Below are positions 1 through 11,390 of a stretch of 64,000 nt of DNA, one piece after another. This DNA comes from Blastomyces gilchristii SLH14081 (lineage: Eukaryota; Ascomycota; Eurotiomycetes; Onygenales; Ajellomycetaceae): NCBI RefSeq assembly GCF_000003855.2, contig NW_003101682.1, positions 2,878,386 to 2,942,385 on the forward strand, written 5' to 3'. Position 1 is the first letter of the stretch. Every line of letters starts with the position of its first letter. The translations under genes were made by a program, and so were the position numbers. The notes beneath the pieces were generated by a model. That model searched no databases. It saw nothing but the letters and a program-made list of their open reading frames with translations, and was not told the origin of the DNA.

Positions 1-26
1 TGCTTAGTCACCCGCGGCGTCATGTC

Positions 27-136
27 TGTAGGATAGTTGAAGGTTGTATTGATAGATCTATCTACAGGAACATAATATAGTGGTGGGTCACGTGATCTAG
101 TGGGATCGCTAACCGCAACGGCTGTAAGGGCCAACA
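27..136 (-). repeat. 3' LTR of the copia element
   Basis: 110-bp terminal repeat, TG...CA bounded. It differs from the copy at 5178-5287 at only two positions that I can see, both transitions (GGTT versus GATT near its start and GGCTGT versus GGCCGT near its end on the plus strand). It is much less mutated than the interior it encloses. Confidence 0.95.
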
Positions 137-147
137 CCCCCCCTCGA
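137..147 (-). other. Polypurine tract of the copia element
   Basis: Read on the minus strand, CTCGAGGGGGGG-type sequence (plus strand: seven C then TCGA) abuts the LTR boundary. This is where plus-strand DNA synthesis is primed in LTR elements, and it fixes the element's orientation as minus. Confidence 0.75.
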
Positions 148-479
148 GATAACAAGAATCACATACAAAAACACTCAAACCACCAAGATAGTCTGTCAAA
201 ACCAAATACAAATGTAAAATTAAACATTCCCAACTTTTATACCTGTAAGATCTAGCAAAACCATGAATTATGTAAATATTACATTGTTCAGAGATTTAGT
301 GAGTTCATTCACTGTTATCTGAGTAATGAGAATGTATTCTAAATCAATGACTCTCTGATTCAACTGTCAATACAAAAAATGAAAATGTGTGTCAATGTGC
401 TTGCTTCAGACTGTAATGACTGTCATCTTTGTGAGATCTATGATATTCTTATTATCAGTGAGAATCTGTATCAAAGATG

Positions 480-3400
480 TAGTAATGAAGTCAAGCTTAA
501 TCATGAGATTTCAGATTCATGTTGCCTTGCAGACTGTCTCACTGAGAGCCACATATTCAGCCTCATTGAAACTTAGAGATATACAAGATTGCTTCACTGA
601 ATGCCATGAAATCAGACTGTCTGTGAGCTTAAAAACATAGCTGAATATTGATTTTCTATCATTATTCAAGAGGCTGGCTCAATCAGAATCTGAGTAGCTG
701 AAGAGTAGATAGAAATCATCAGGGAAATCAGAGATAATGAAAGGATTGATAGGAATAGAAAAATCAGTAGAAATGAAAGAAATAGAAGAAATGATAGAAA
801 CAGAAGAAACAGTAGAAACAGACTTCTTATATGAGCTGCATCTGTAGAAAATGCTCAGATTTATGATCTCTTTCAAATAATATATAACATGTAATAGAGC
901 CTTTCAACATTGAGATGTTGAATTAATATTTCATTAAGTGAGTAGCAAGACAGTGTAAGTAATATCAGAACATGTTTTAACTGCAAGATATTGCAAGCAA
1001 CTCACATCATGTTAATATCACTGAATTGTGAAATCAGTCTCTTTCTCAGATATAGAGAAATCATCAATACAGAATTCATTCTTCATTGATATTCTGATAA
1101 TAGCTGTATTATCAAGATAGAAATCTTTAACAAGACATTTGATATATTGACAATGTATTAAATCAATTCTCTTATTCAAACAATTGATCTTCATACTCAA
1201 ATACTTAGTTAACTAATATAGATTCTTGACTTTCAATTTCTCACTGAGTATACTTACTAGTCAATTAGCATTCTCAGAAGCTTTGAATATGATGTTGAGA
1301 TTGTCAACATAGATTGTCATATAGAGATGATGTCTGAATGTATAATATCAGAGTACTGAATTATAAGTACTGACTGTAAATTCAAGATCACTTAACAGAG
1401 CTGTTAAGTAATTATATCAGATCTTCACTACAGAGTTCAGACTGTATAGACTATTCTCAATCATGCAGATAAGTGTTTTCAGTGAACCTGTCTCAAATTC
1501 AGTGAGTTGTCTTATATAGACCTTCTTGATAAGACACTTATAAAGATATATTATCACTATATTTATCTGACAGAGTGTTCAATCATGTAGTACTGCTATT
1601 ATAAAAAGAATACAATTAACAGTATCAGTGATGACAGAAGTGTAGATCTCTTCTCTAAAACTCTTCTTAAGTTAGTTATTATAAATTATTCAATATGATT
1701 TTCTAAGAATATTATCAGAATCAGTATTCAGGTTTACAGGCCTATCTTTCTTAAGAAACACTTAATAATCTGAAGTAATCAGTTTATCTCTTAGAATATC
1801 AGATCTAGAGATCAGACTTCATGTATTGCATCTCTTCAGATTAATAATCTTGCATTGTATGAACTTCTTTTAATAATTTTCTATCTTCTCTGGCTAAGAT
1901 GTGACATTCTTGTAGAACTTCAGAAGGTTGTCTGTAATAAGACTTGAAGTATAAGTAGTCAGCAATTTCATGAGCTGCAATTATGTAGAATTCAGATCAT
2001 CAATGTCAGAAGCATCTTCATTATCAATTAAATAAATATCAGATTCTAGTTTAACAATATAATTAATAAGTTTCACAGATATAATAACTGGTTTTTTAGT
2101 GATTAAAAACCTCACATCACTACTGATAATAATCTTATCAGATTCAGAATGTTATAGGTGATATATCAATACATCACTGAATTCAATGATATGATAGAAA
2201 TCAGTATGTGAAGAGAGCTTATTCACAAGCCTCTGAGATTCATGTAAGTGAATAAAAACCTCTGTACTTAATCAGTGAAAATGCCTCACATTCAGCAAGA
2301 TATTCATAAGTGCATATTAAGAAATCTTATATGAACTTGAAATCACAGAAGTCTCTATAGTAGAGAATTAAAATCTCAAGTTGTAAAGAACTGTAGATGT
2401 AAGAGTATTATTAGTTATTATAATCACTGTCTCTAGAACATCTGTTCAGAACTTCTTAGAGAGATTATCTTTCAAAAGAGCAGCTCTAACTCATTTCATA
2501 ATAGTACAGATCTCATGTTCAGAAACATTATTCTAATATAATAAATGTAATGCTGTTGATTCTCATTTGATATCATATGAATTTATAACTGTGTGTATAT
2601 ATATGAATTAGAAAACATCATTAATATTAGTTTATAGAAAAGCAGAAACTGTATATCTGAGATTATTCATAAATCTGAGTTATAACTCAAAGTATTGAAC
2701 AGCCTCATTCTTGAACTTTAAAAAATACACTTAATAATAGTGAGTCACATTGCAGATAATAAGCATTCAGTATTTAATTCTCTGACAGAACTCTAAGAAG
2801 TAGTCAGAGAGATCTTTCAATGTATATTTATCATCTACAAGATTAATATAAATCTTTTTAATGAGTTGAATAGATCTAGATATCAGTGTTTTCAAATAAT
2901 CTCACATCATATCAGTCTTGACACATTTCTCATAAAAGAACTTAGTCTTAGAATCTTTAATTATAACTTCAGTATGAAAATTCTTAATTATAGCAATTAT
3001 AGCATCAGTGTGAATGTGACTGAGATTACAGTGTCAGTTCAAAAGAGTCTTTGATATTCTTGTATTCTTGAGATCTGTATTTGAAACTATAGAATCAATG
3101 TTATCAACAGTAGTAATAGTAGTCACAGAAAGATTAACTTTTCAGTTAAAATTATACTTATATAGCATTGCAATATACTTGACTATCTTATTCAGATAAT
3201 TGAAATTCTCATTGAACTTCTGTTTATCAATCTTATATATATTGTTCTGAGCAGTCTGAACTGTATGAAAAATAATACTGTTCAGAGCTCTGCAAATGAA
3301 AAATGAGAGAATAGTAGAAGATAATATAAATCAGAATCTCTGATCTTCAAGCTTTATAAATAAGAGCAGATTAACTGTAATATTAAAGATATAGTAAACA

Positions 3401-3570
3401 TTCTGTAAGTTAATATTATTACTCTCAATCTTCAAGATGACAGTCTCAATCTTCTTGACAAACTCAGTTCTCTCAGTCACAGAATTGATAGAGATATTAT
3501 CATTAAAAGATCTGATATTTGAAAAGAAATAAAGCTCATCTGTCATATTCAGACTTACACATGTATTCAA
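480..3570 (-). pseudogene. Degenerate copia gag-pol remnant
   Basis: Fragments of copia polyprotein are readable on the minus strand. At 3331-3570 a frame resembles the segment after the protease, with the NVYYIFNITVNLL string that corresponds to the usual 'NVLYVP..xNLLS' pattern. At 1300-1311 the reverse transcriptase catalytic box reads YVDN, so the second aspartate codon has become asparagine, a G-to-A change on the coding strand. At 538-564 the RNase H box EAEYVALSE is intact, and just upstream the tryptophan of the SDSDWA-type motif has become a TGA stop. Many further stops interrupt all frames. The changes fit repeat-induced C-to-T/G-to-A mutation. No gag or integrase segment was identified with confidence. 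Confidence 0.85.
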
Positions 3571-5160
3571 ATATCAAGATTTAGAGAATGATTTTCTGAT
3601 AACTGTGAAAGAGAAGTAGAACTCAATCTTTATAATTACTGTATTCACTGCTGATTGAGAACTTATTAAGTCATTCTTCTTCTCTTTCTTCTTGTTATTC
3701 TTCTTATCATTCTTCTTTTTCTTTTTATCAGAGTGTAAGATGAAATATCTGTTAATAGTATATTTATATCTTCTACAGTGAGTGCACTTTTATACAGATG
3801 TGCTTTTATTCTCATCTTTATTCTTATCTTTATTCTTTTTCATAGTTATAGAATCAGTCTGAGACTGTTTCTTTTACTTGATAATAATCTTCTTAAATGT
3901 ACAATTGATCAGTTGCTTCATCAAATTATTAATATTAATATTAACAATGAGTTTCTGATCAGTGAAGAAAAACTCATTTAAATATATCTTAATAAACAGT
4001 CTTTGATAATCTTGTAGATTATTGAGAAAAAGATTATAATATATATTCTCAGTGCTCTGACAGAGCTCTTTGTAATAAGTAATAAAATAGTGAAAATATC
4101 TCTGAAAAGTAAAATAATCATTCTTCTTAACTTATAATTTTATCAATTTCTTGAAGATATTAACTTGTTCTTCTATCAGTGATATTATATATTTAATATT
4201 AATCTTATCTCACAGAGCTGTAGTATTATCAGCTTTCAAGATTTTAATAGTAATTTAAATGTTTTTAATAAGACTTAATAGTATATATCTATATAGAGAC
4301 TTAAAACAGATTCTTCACTTCTTAGAGTTAATATAATATATAAAAGAAGATTCTTGTTAAGTTCTTAATAGAATGTTAGTTTCATTAATAACTTCTGTAT
4401 TAGTTAATATATCAACATATCAGACTTTATAATTAAAGTTATTAAATATAATCACTGATTTGATATTTAATACATATTTAACTTTCTTCTAGTATTTTCA
4501 TAACTCATTTCTTGTAGTATCTCTTTATACAGAGACAGATATAGTGAGATATTAAGTAATTTCAGCTGTAGTTATTTAATTCTATAATATTATCTATATA
4601 AGATTTATAAGATTGCCTGCAGTGTAATAGATAGATTGATTTAAATCATTATTAAAAGTCAGTATTCTGAGAATGAGAGATAGTGAAGAATTTAATAAGT
4701 TGAAATGAATAGATTCTGTAGATAAATATTAACTCTGCTTTTCTTTATTCTGAAGTTTCTCTGTTATCTCATCATTATTAAATTTCATACTCTGATGAAA
4801 ACTGATCTCAGTCTCATCTTGCAAGTTAGAAGCTTTCTCATAATAAGTGATTATTCTATCAATGAGTTGTCTAGTGAAGTGTGTAATTCTGAGTCTTGAG
4901 CTAAACTCTGAAGTAATAGATGTATCACTTATATCAAGATGACTCTGCTTCTTCTAGATGTGTAAAAAAAAAAAAAGATAAAAAGTGATATTCTTCACAA
5001 TGAAGAACATACTTTCTTAAAAAAAATAAAGTATATAAATCTGCTGATCAGCAGATTCAGAGAAAATGAAATATCTCTAATAAAGAGTGAGAGTCTTTTC
5101 AAAAAAGGTGAACTATCTGTGTTAAAAATGTTGGTGCAATGTTCTAAAAAGAAAAATGTG

Positions 5161-5177
5161 CCATCCGGGCTATAACC
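5161..5177 (-). other. Putative primer-binding site of the copia element
   Basis: Directly inside the 5' LTR the minus strand reads GGTTATAGCCCGGATGG, resembling the GGTTATCAGAGCCCGG-like sites next to the 5' LTR of many copia elements, which pair with an initiator tRNA. It keeps its CpG, unlike the interior. The tRNA match was not computed. Confidence 0.55.
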
Positions 5178-5287
5178 TGTAGGATAGTTGAAGATTGTAT
5201 TGATAGATCTATCTACAGGAACATAATATAGTGGTGGGTCACGTGATCTAGTGGGATCGCTAACCGCAACGGCCGTAAGGGCCAACA
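5178..5287 (-). repeat. 5' LTR of the copia element
   Basis: 110-bp partner of the repeat at 27-136, followed on the plus strand by the ATGTC duplication. At 110 bp it is short for an LTR. It would carry the element's own promoter on the minus strand; a CACGTGA sequence lies inside it. Confidence 0.95.
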
Positions 5288-5519
5288 ATGTCATATGATT
5301 TGCTGACTTGCTCTGGTCAAACTCCTCCCGCTCTGAACCTCCGCTTTCGTGTCTCAATCGTTGGAGCAGCAGCGCCTAATTATCCCATCTCGCAGCCATC
5401 TTTCACGCCGTCTCCTATATATTTTCCCCCCTTTGTTACTTGTATAACCCCACTGCTACGTTCTTTGCTCTCGTTTCCTGTTCTGTATTGCATTTGACGT
5501 TCTTCACTGTGGCTCAGTC

Positions 5520-6828
5520 ATGAGCGCACATCGATATCAGCGGGTATGGCAATCTCTCCTATCTATCTCTTTTCCAACCAACGGTGGCCCTACTTCGCCG
5601 TGATAATCAGATCGAGGTCTTGCGACTTTGTAAAAATTTTCTAGTGCTAACCACACGTATGTATACCTTCAGGTTGATGGACACGATGTAGACGATGATG
5701 ATGAACAAATATTACACCCTGTCCCATCTGGACACATACCCACGTCTCCTCCGCCTTCGTTCCACTCCAGATCGCCCTCCCCTCCCTCGCGCCGTCTCTT
5801 ATCCCATGACCCTTTACACTCAGAAGCGGATCAAACCCTCGTGGATACGTTTGGCGATGATGACGAAGACTCAGATGCTGAAGATGGGACCGATGACAGA
5901 CAAAGGCTGATGAGGGGCAGTACCAGCCCCCCGGGTGATAACGGTTCAACGCACTTTGGCCGCGGAGGAAATGGAGGGCAGTCTCAGGGCGTGTCGACAA
6001 CTGGGAATATGGCGCAGGCAGCATTCAATCCACCGGTGTCCACCTCGTCTAGAACGATACACGGGGCTGGGACTACGAACGATGGGGTTTTTGCAAATTT
6101 GGCTGCGAAGCCAGAGCGCGGAGAAAAAACAGAGGATCTACCACCGGTATGTAATTCTACAGCGGCTTCAAACGTGTTATGGACTTGTTGTATTCAGTAG
6201 CAGGAGAAGGATGTATTTGCTGACATGGTTGCAGACCTACGAACAAGCAGCGGCTGACGCCACCCCCCCTTACTGGGAGACGACCATTGTTGCCCCCGGC
6301 ATGTCTTCCGACGAAGTCTATGTTGACGGCCTCCCTGTCGGCTCCATATTCTCCTTTATCTGGAACGGCATGATCTCCACGTCTTTCCAACTTGTCGGAT
6401 TCCTCCTTACCTACCTCCTCCACACAACCCACGCGGCCAAGAACGGCAGCAGGGCCGGTCTGGGCCTCACCCTCGTGCAATACGGCTTCTACATGAAAGG
6501 CAGCAGCGAAATAAATAGGCCATCGGAACCTGACGGCGGCTACGCCACCCCACCGGACCCCAATAGCCATAATTTCGATCCGAACAAAGTGGGCGAACCC
6601 GGGTATGATTCAGGTGCCGACTCGGGAAGCTCAAAGCCGCTCGCGGGTATCACGACAAGCGAATGGGTCTCGTATGTACTTATGATTGTTGGTTGGTTTA
6701 TATTGATCCGGGCCGTCAGCGATTTCCTCCGGGCACGACGACATGAACAGCTGGTTCTGCAAAGCCCTGACCGTGGCCTCGGCGTTCCTGTAGTCGCTGA
6801 AGGCGAACGGGCCGAGACGGTCGTCTGA
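5520..6828 (+). CDS. BSD2/NDFIP-like adaptor of a HECT ubiquitin ligase
   Basis: Three exons (5520-5543, 5673-6146, 6235-6828) give a 363-residue protein. The first exon encodes only MSAHRYQR; both introns are phase 0 with GTATGG and GTATGT donors. The N-terminal half is acidic, Ser/Pro-rich and probably disordered. It leads to an LPPTYEQA motif (a PPxY WW-domain ligand) formed across the second exon junction, then a PPYW motif. The C-terminal half has three hydrophobic segments: a long one around FSFIWNGMISTSFQLVGFLL, one around GLTLVQYGFYM, and a last one around YVLMIVGWFILI. This is the layout of the Bsd2/NDFIP family (PF10176), Golgi/endosomal proteins that recruit Rsp5/NEDD4 ligases to membrane cargo such as metal transporters in yeast. 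The copia insertion sits about 230 bp upstream. The family call is firm; cargo is inference. Confidence 0.88.
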
Positions 6829-9191
6829 AACCGGGGTTCGTTTCCTTTTTTTTTGTACATGTTCAATGGGACCAGATCTTTTTTTTTTTCTTCCTCTTTT
6901 GTCCTGGATGATGGATTTCTTGGGCTTTTCGGGGATTGGGACAATTCTGAAACTATTACGTTTTTTCCCCCTCTTATTTCCACAATTGTAATTACTTATA
7001 ATTACTACCCAGGGAGCTCAGGCGTTCTGCTCTTTTTTTGTCCGGCCTTGTTTGTCTTTGTCATTTCCTTCCTCCCTTTTCCAAACTCTATATCCTCTCT
7101 CCTATATCGTCGATCCACCGCCTTAAAACAAACTTCTTGAAGTTTGGAAGATACCTTCGTACCTAGATATACGTTACAAACAAATCCCTTTCCCTTCCCT
7201 CCTCTCTGTCTTTCTCTCTCTTATTGGTGGCGGAAACTCGTGCACATAAATACATACATCCATACATACACACACACACACACACACATGCACCGGCCTG
7301 TTATTCCCTTTGTCTCATTTTTCTTTTTCGTTTCTTTTCTTTTCTTTTTCCAGTCATCCTCCCACCGGGAACACCACCCTACATCCGTATAGGCACTTAC
7401 ATACACATACATAACCTTTATATCTCTGATGCACACATGATCTTCTCGGCCTTCTTTACCTCCTTATCTCGAATTTTTTTTACATATTCGTCCCTTGTAC
7501 AGGTTTCTCCGTACTGCCGCATGGATTAATTAGGGTGCCTACACAACCGTGGCTGTGTTGTGTTGTGTACCTTTTCCACGCATTTTGTGTGACTTTGGCG
7601 CGATCCGGGAAGACTCCTGGTCCGTCCCCGATGATAGATCGTAGCCCTCTCCCTCCACTCGGCACTCTTTCACATTTGGGGAAAACCAGTTGTAAAAGCG
7701 GAAGTTGTAGAAGTATTTTTCTATTAAAAAAAAAAAAATTTGCTGAGCAGTTCAATCAAAAGTGATAGACAAACATCTCTCAACCCGCGGGAATGTTCAC
7801 CATTACCCTTCACCTATACTCCGTAGTTAGTTACTACTTCTTTGCCAAAAAAAAAAAAAAAAAAAAAAGGAGGGATGATGGGCTTACGTCTTCTTGTCTC
7901 CAACATGGTTGCAAAGAATCCATCCAACACAGCAACGCGCGGCGGGTTCTTTGATTCTTTGACTCTTCAGAGGGAACGTTGACAGCCCAATCACCAACTC
8001 GGTCTAATAAAGCATGTATGTATGTATGTGTACTTGTACCTAGGGAGACATAGTTTATATTGGTCTTCGGATCGATCAAGGAGCAAAAAACAAAGTATCA
8101 ATGATGTCAATAGTTAGTGTTAGTCCGTTACACCGTGGCCGGGCTGGGCGGGGGCGGTGGCTGGTTTTGAGGGAACACGCCGGCGGGTTACTCGAGTGGC
8201 GGTGCGGCCACAGGACGGGAATGGAGGGGGAGGGCTTAGATCGGGGGATTCTGTTGTATTTTTTTTTTTTTTTTATTATATATTTATATTTATTATTTTA
8301 CTTTTTATACAGGATGCAAAACGAGTGTGCCCTGAGAAAAGATGTGTTGTACCTGACTTGACTGAATTAAAGTTGGAATCTTCATTGCGATAAAGTTGTT
8401 AACAAGTTTACGGATCTGTAAGTTAACTAGAACAAAAAGCACAGGGAAATACGAGGTTGGAACATTTAAAACTGGTTGGCTAATAACTTATCTATGATTT
8501 ATATTTATCTTTTCTTATTTGCTTTTTATTTGCTCGTCTGCATCCCTGAACTTCTTCTCAATTCCTCAATATAAAACTGCTTGACCCGTGCATAGTATGA
8601 AGCTCTTGTTTTCTCTCTTCTTTCGCTTCCTCCCCTTCCTTTGATGGTTCACGAGATGCAACTCGTTTTTGTCTAACATCAGATCAGTTTCACAAGTGTT
8701 TCAATTATGACTCTATAGCTCTCGCTCGGGTGTCTGGGTTGTTGTTGGCTCATAGAGGTCTATCCGGGGTAAGTTCCTCCTATACATAACCTACATACAC
8801 ATCACCACCACCGGGTCTTTTCTTTCTTTTTTTCTTTCTTTTTTTTTCCTTTTCCCTTCTCATATAAGACCATTATTCTTGTTTAATTTCCTTTATATTT
8901 TGCCTTTTGTTTTAAAACAAAAGAATTTCTTTCCGCTGACCTCTCTCTCTCTACGGGATCGAAGCACACGTCCAACCCCACCACAGACTTACTACTAGAT
9001 GTTGATACACCAATACCAGCCCGAGATTCTCTCTTCTAAACTTCAAAAAGAAGCTATTTGCCCTTTTGTGATGCCTATCCATTGAATAGCAGTGAAAAAA
9101 GTGAAAATCAATCACACATCGAAAGATTAAGGAGGTCGCCGGCCGACACCCCGCCATACTATACTATACTATACTCAGATCCAACATCAGC
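6829..9191. other. Intergenic region with microsatellites; no gene seen
   Basis: It holds the 3' flank of the BSD2-like gene and probably a long pyrimidine-rich 5' leader of the next gene (TTTC/CTTT tracts at 8815-8950). Simple repeats include a CA run near 7268-7288, a 22-nt poly(A) at 7847-7868, GTAT repeats near 8013-8028, poly(T) near 8257-8272 and a TATAC pentamer repeat just before the start codon (about 9154-9175). Short reading frames here come from low-complexity DNA. Confidence 0.7.
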
Positions 9192-11390
9192 ATGAATGCC
9201 CCTCCCCGCCACGTTGTGGAAGCACAGTCGTATGCTCCTCTTATTAATTTGGCTTCCAATCCGCCTCGCTATCCGAGGAATCCATCCAAGGCTCCCCTGA
9301 AACCCCTGGTGCTGTATATCGTGCGTGTGCCGGGTAAAAGAGGTATGTTCCTCCTCCTCCTCCTCCTCCTCCTCCTCCAACTTGCTCCATATTGGAAACC
9401 ACCAGGGCAAAATGTCCGATTTCGCAAAGACAATAAAAGCTCATATAAGAGTTGTCTTTTTTTTTATCCTATACCAATTTGCAAAAGAATAAGAATATCA
9501 ATTTATCTTAACATTTATATATTTTATTCAATTTTCCACCTAGACGTGTTCCTTTCCCCGCTCAAGCCTCCGACAGAATCCAGCATTTCTCCAGCTCTCA
9601 TCGAAGCTGCTCTCTATTACATCCATGTCTCAACCCCGGACGATAAGGCCGTCCTGCGTGCCATTGAAGAGGAAAAGCGCCTCAACAAACCACTCCCACG
9701 CGTGAACCGAAATCCTCCTCCCTTTGGTCTATCGGCTCCCATCCAAAGAAAACCTGTGCCGGGCACAGAGCTAAAACCGCCCTCCATTCCCAGGCGACCA
9801 GTGTCACCGGATACAAATATTCCTTTTCAAACCGGGGCTGATAATGAGGGTCATCATCAACCACGAACACGAACACGAAGCCCTCAGGCACCTGGATTAG
9901 CGCCAGGTGGATCGCCAGAGTCACAGAGGAATCCCATCTTGGCCCAACGACCTTTACCCCCTATTCCTTCAGATCCTAGCAAACACCTGGACCCCGAGGC
10001 AGCCCCGAATTATACCGACAACAAGGCGGGAAGTGGTCGATCGAGACGTGACACACAGCCCGGGAATCCATATGGGGGAAGTGAATATTTAACTCCACCG
10101 ACCGCTCCGCAGTGGCGAGCTAGCTGGGATGGCGGACAATCGTCCATCTTGCTCGGACAAAACCCATCATACAATGTTGGATACTCACGTCTTTCTCCCG
10201 AACGTACCTCCAAGGATCACCAACGTACGGCCCCCAGTTTCTTCCAACAGGGAGGACGACGGAGCGGTGATAAAACTAAAGAACCCCCTCCCCCTTTCCA
10301 CCTGACTCTTATACGTCGGGACACGACCAACAACGTCCAGTGGAACGTCGGGAACATCACAAATTGCATCTCCCAATCATCCCCCGAAGTAGCATTGGAC
10401 GGCACGATAACCATCGAAATCCTCACGCTTGGCTATAAGAAACTAGGTGCTGAGAGCATCTCTTTCGGCGTAAAAGAGCGCCCATCCTATCCCGACCCCA
10501 CCGCTAATGACACCACGGACGATCCGCGAAGATTCATCCGCCACCTCACCCTCACCAACCGGCAGAGCCATCGCGGCCACGGGAGTCATCACAGCAATGC
10601 ATCAATCAACAGCCTCCCGCCGCTGAACCAGACTACAGCCACCACCAAAGACCCCCCCTCAAAACCACAGCGAGGCAAATACTATACCTTCAAATCACCC
10701 TGGGACGGCACTTGCACCTTCGTCACGGGCCTCAACGGCCGAAGCCTAAAATGCAAACACACAATCCCCTTCACACACCCCGCGCTCGCCGGCCTAAATC
10801 TCCAAAATCTCACCAGCAGCGACGATGCCAACTACGACCCCAACACCCCGCCCAATCCGCATCTGAACCTTCAAAAGCTCCAATCAGCCCTCGAAGCCTC
10901 CGCTGCCGCCGCCGCCGCCGCCGCCGCAGCAGCAGCACAATCATCCCCCTCCTCATCGCCAGAATCAGTACTGGGCTCCACAGCAACAGCCGCAGAACTC
11001 CGGTTCAATCTACCCATATTCTCCACGCCGCATAAGAACAATAATCACCACCAGCAGCACCAGCACCACCAGCAACAGCAGCACCAGCATCAATATACCC
11101 AGCACGAAAAAACCCACCACAGCAACACGCATTACACGCGCAGCAGCAGTACCCACACGCCCGCGACGCGCGCCATCAGACTGCGCAGCCAAGTCGAGGA
11201 GTTCGCCGGCCGGCTGGATCTGAGTCTGGGCCGCGAGCGGGCGGGCGGCGGCGTGTTTGGCAAGAGCGCGAAGTTGGGTAAGTTGATTGTGGAGGATGAG
11301 GGGTTGAAGATGCTGGATTTGGTTGTGGCGGCGTGCATGGGGGTGTGGTGGGGGGTTTATGATAATTTGTCTCGGGGGAAAGGGGAATGA
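9192..11390 (+). CDS. Conserved fungal protein of unknown function with low-complexity tracts
   Basis: Two exons (9192-9342, 9544-11390) give 665 residues. The intron of 201 nt has a GTATGT donor and a CACCTAG acceptor; splicing joins VPGKR to DVFLSPLKPP. The first ~150 residues look folded and conserved in style (PRHVVEAQSYAPLINLASNP, then an ALIEAALYYIHV helix). Residues ~160-350 are Pro-rich and disordered. A second ordered block begins at FHLTLIRRDTTNNVQWNVG and runs to GTCTFVTGLNGRSLKCKHTI, with beta-strand-like alternation. It is followed by a poly-Ala run from GCC/GCA repeats, a His/Gln-rich tract, and a hydrophobic C-terminal helix around LDLVVAACMGVWWGVY. I recognise the protein type as widespread in Eurotiomycetes but know no function. 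Retaining the intron would not introduce a stop. Confidence 0.75.
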   Translation: MNAPPRHVVEAQSYAPLINLASNPPRYPRNPSKAPLKPLVLYIVRVPGKRGMFLLLLLLLLLQLAPYWKPPGQNVRFRKDNKSSYKSCLFFYPIPICKRIRISIYLNIYIFYSIFHLDVFLSPLKPPTESSISPALIEAALYYIHVSTPDDKAVLRAIEEEKRLNKPLPRVNRNPPPFGLSAPIQRKPVPGTELKPPSIPRRPVSPDTNIPFQTGADNEGHHQPRTRTRSPQAPGLAPGGSPESQRNPILAQRPLPPIPSDPSKHLDPEAAPNYTDNKAGSGRSRRDTQPGNPYGGSEYLTPPTAPQWRASWDGGQSSILLGQNPSYNVGYSRLSPERTSKDHQRTAPSFFQQGGRRSGDKTKEPPPPFHLTLIRRDTTNNVQWNVGNITNCISQSSPEVALDGTITIEILTLGYKKLGAESISFGVKERPSYPDPTANDTTDDPRRFIRHLTLTNRQSHRGHGSHHSNASINSLPPLNQTTATTKDPPSKPQRGKYYTFKSPWDGTCTFVTGLNGRSLKCKHTIPFTHPALAGLNLQNLTSSDDANYDPNTPPNPHLNLQKLQSALEASAAAAAAAAAAAAQSSPSSSPESVLGSTATAAELRFNLPIFSTPHKNNNHHQQHQHHQQQQHQHQYTQHEKTHHSNTHYTRSSSTHTPATRAIRLRSQVEEFAGRLDLSLGRERAGGGVFGKSAKLGKLIVEDEGLKMLDLVVAACMGVWWGVYDNLSRGKGE

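Larger units (their letters stand above)
27..5287 (-). mobile_element. Ty1/copia LTR retrotransposon, full length, mutationally inactivated
   Basis: Two 110-bp direct repeats bound this 5,261-bp element, and the 5 bases ATGTC occur directly outside both ends (22-26 and 5288-5292), a perfect target-site duplication. The repeats start TG and end CA on both strands. Orientation is minus: a polypurine tract (CTCGAGGGGGGG read on minus) lies against the repeat at 27-136, and a GGTTATAGCCCGG-type putative primer-binding site lies against the repeat at 5178-5287. Minus-strand translation shows degraded copia pol: protease-region text near 3331-3570, reverse transcriptase near 1300 and RNase H near 500-710, in the order expected for copia (integrase before RT, not separately identified). 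The interior is AT-rich, I see no CpG between about 150 and 5160, and it is full of stops, so it is non-autonomous. It lies about 230 bp upstream of the start codon of the next gene. Confidence 0.95.

Noticed and set aside
5288..5497. Plus-strand 69-codon frame just right of the copia element
   Set aside because: It lies in the promoter/leader of the BSD2-like gene and has no conserved features.
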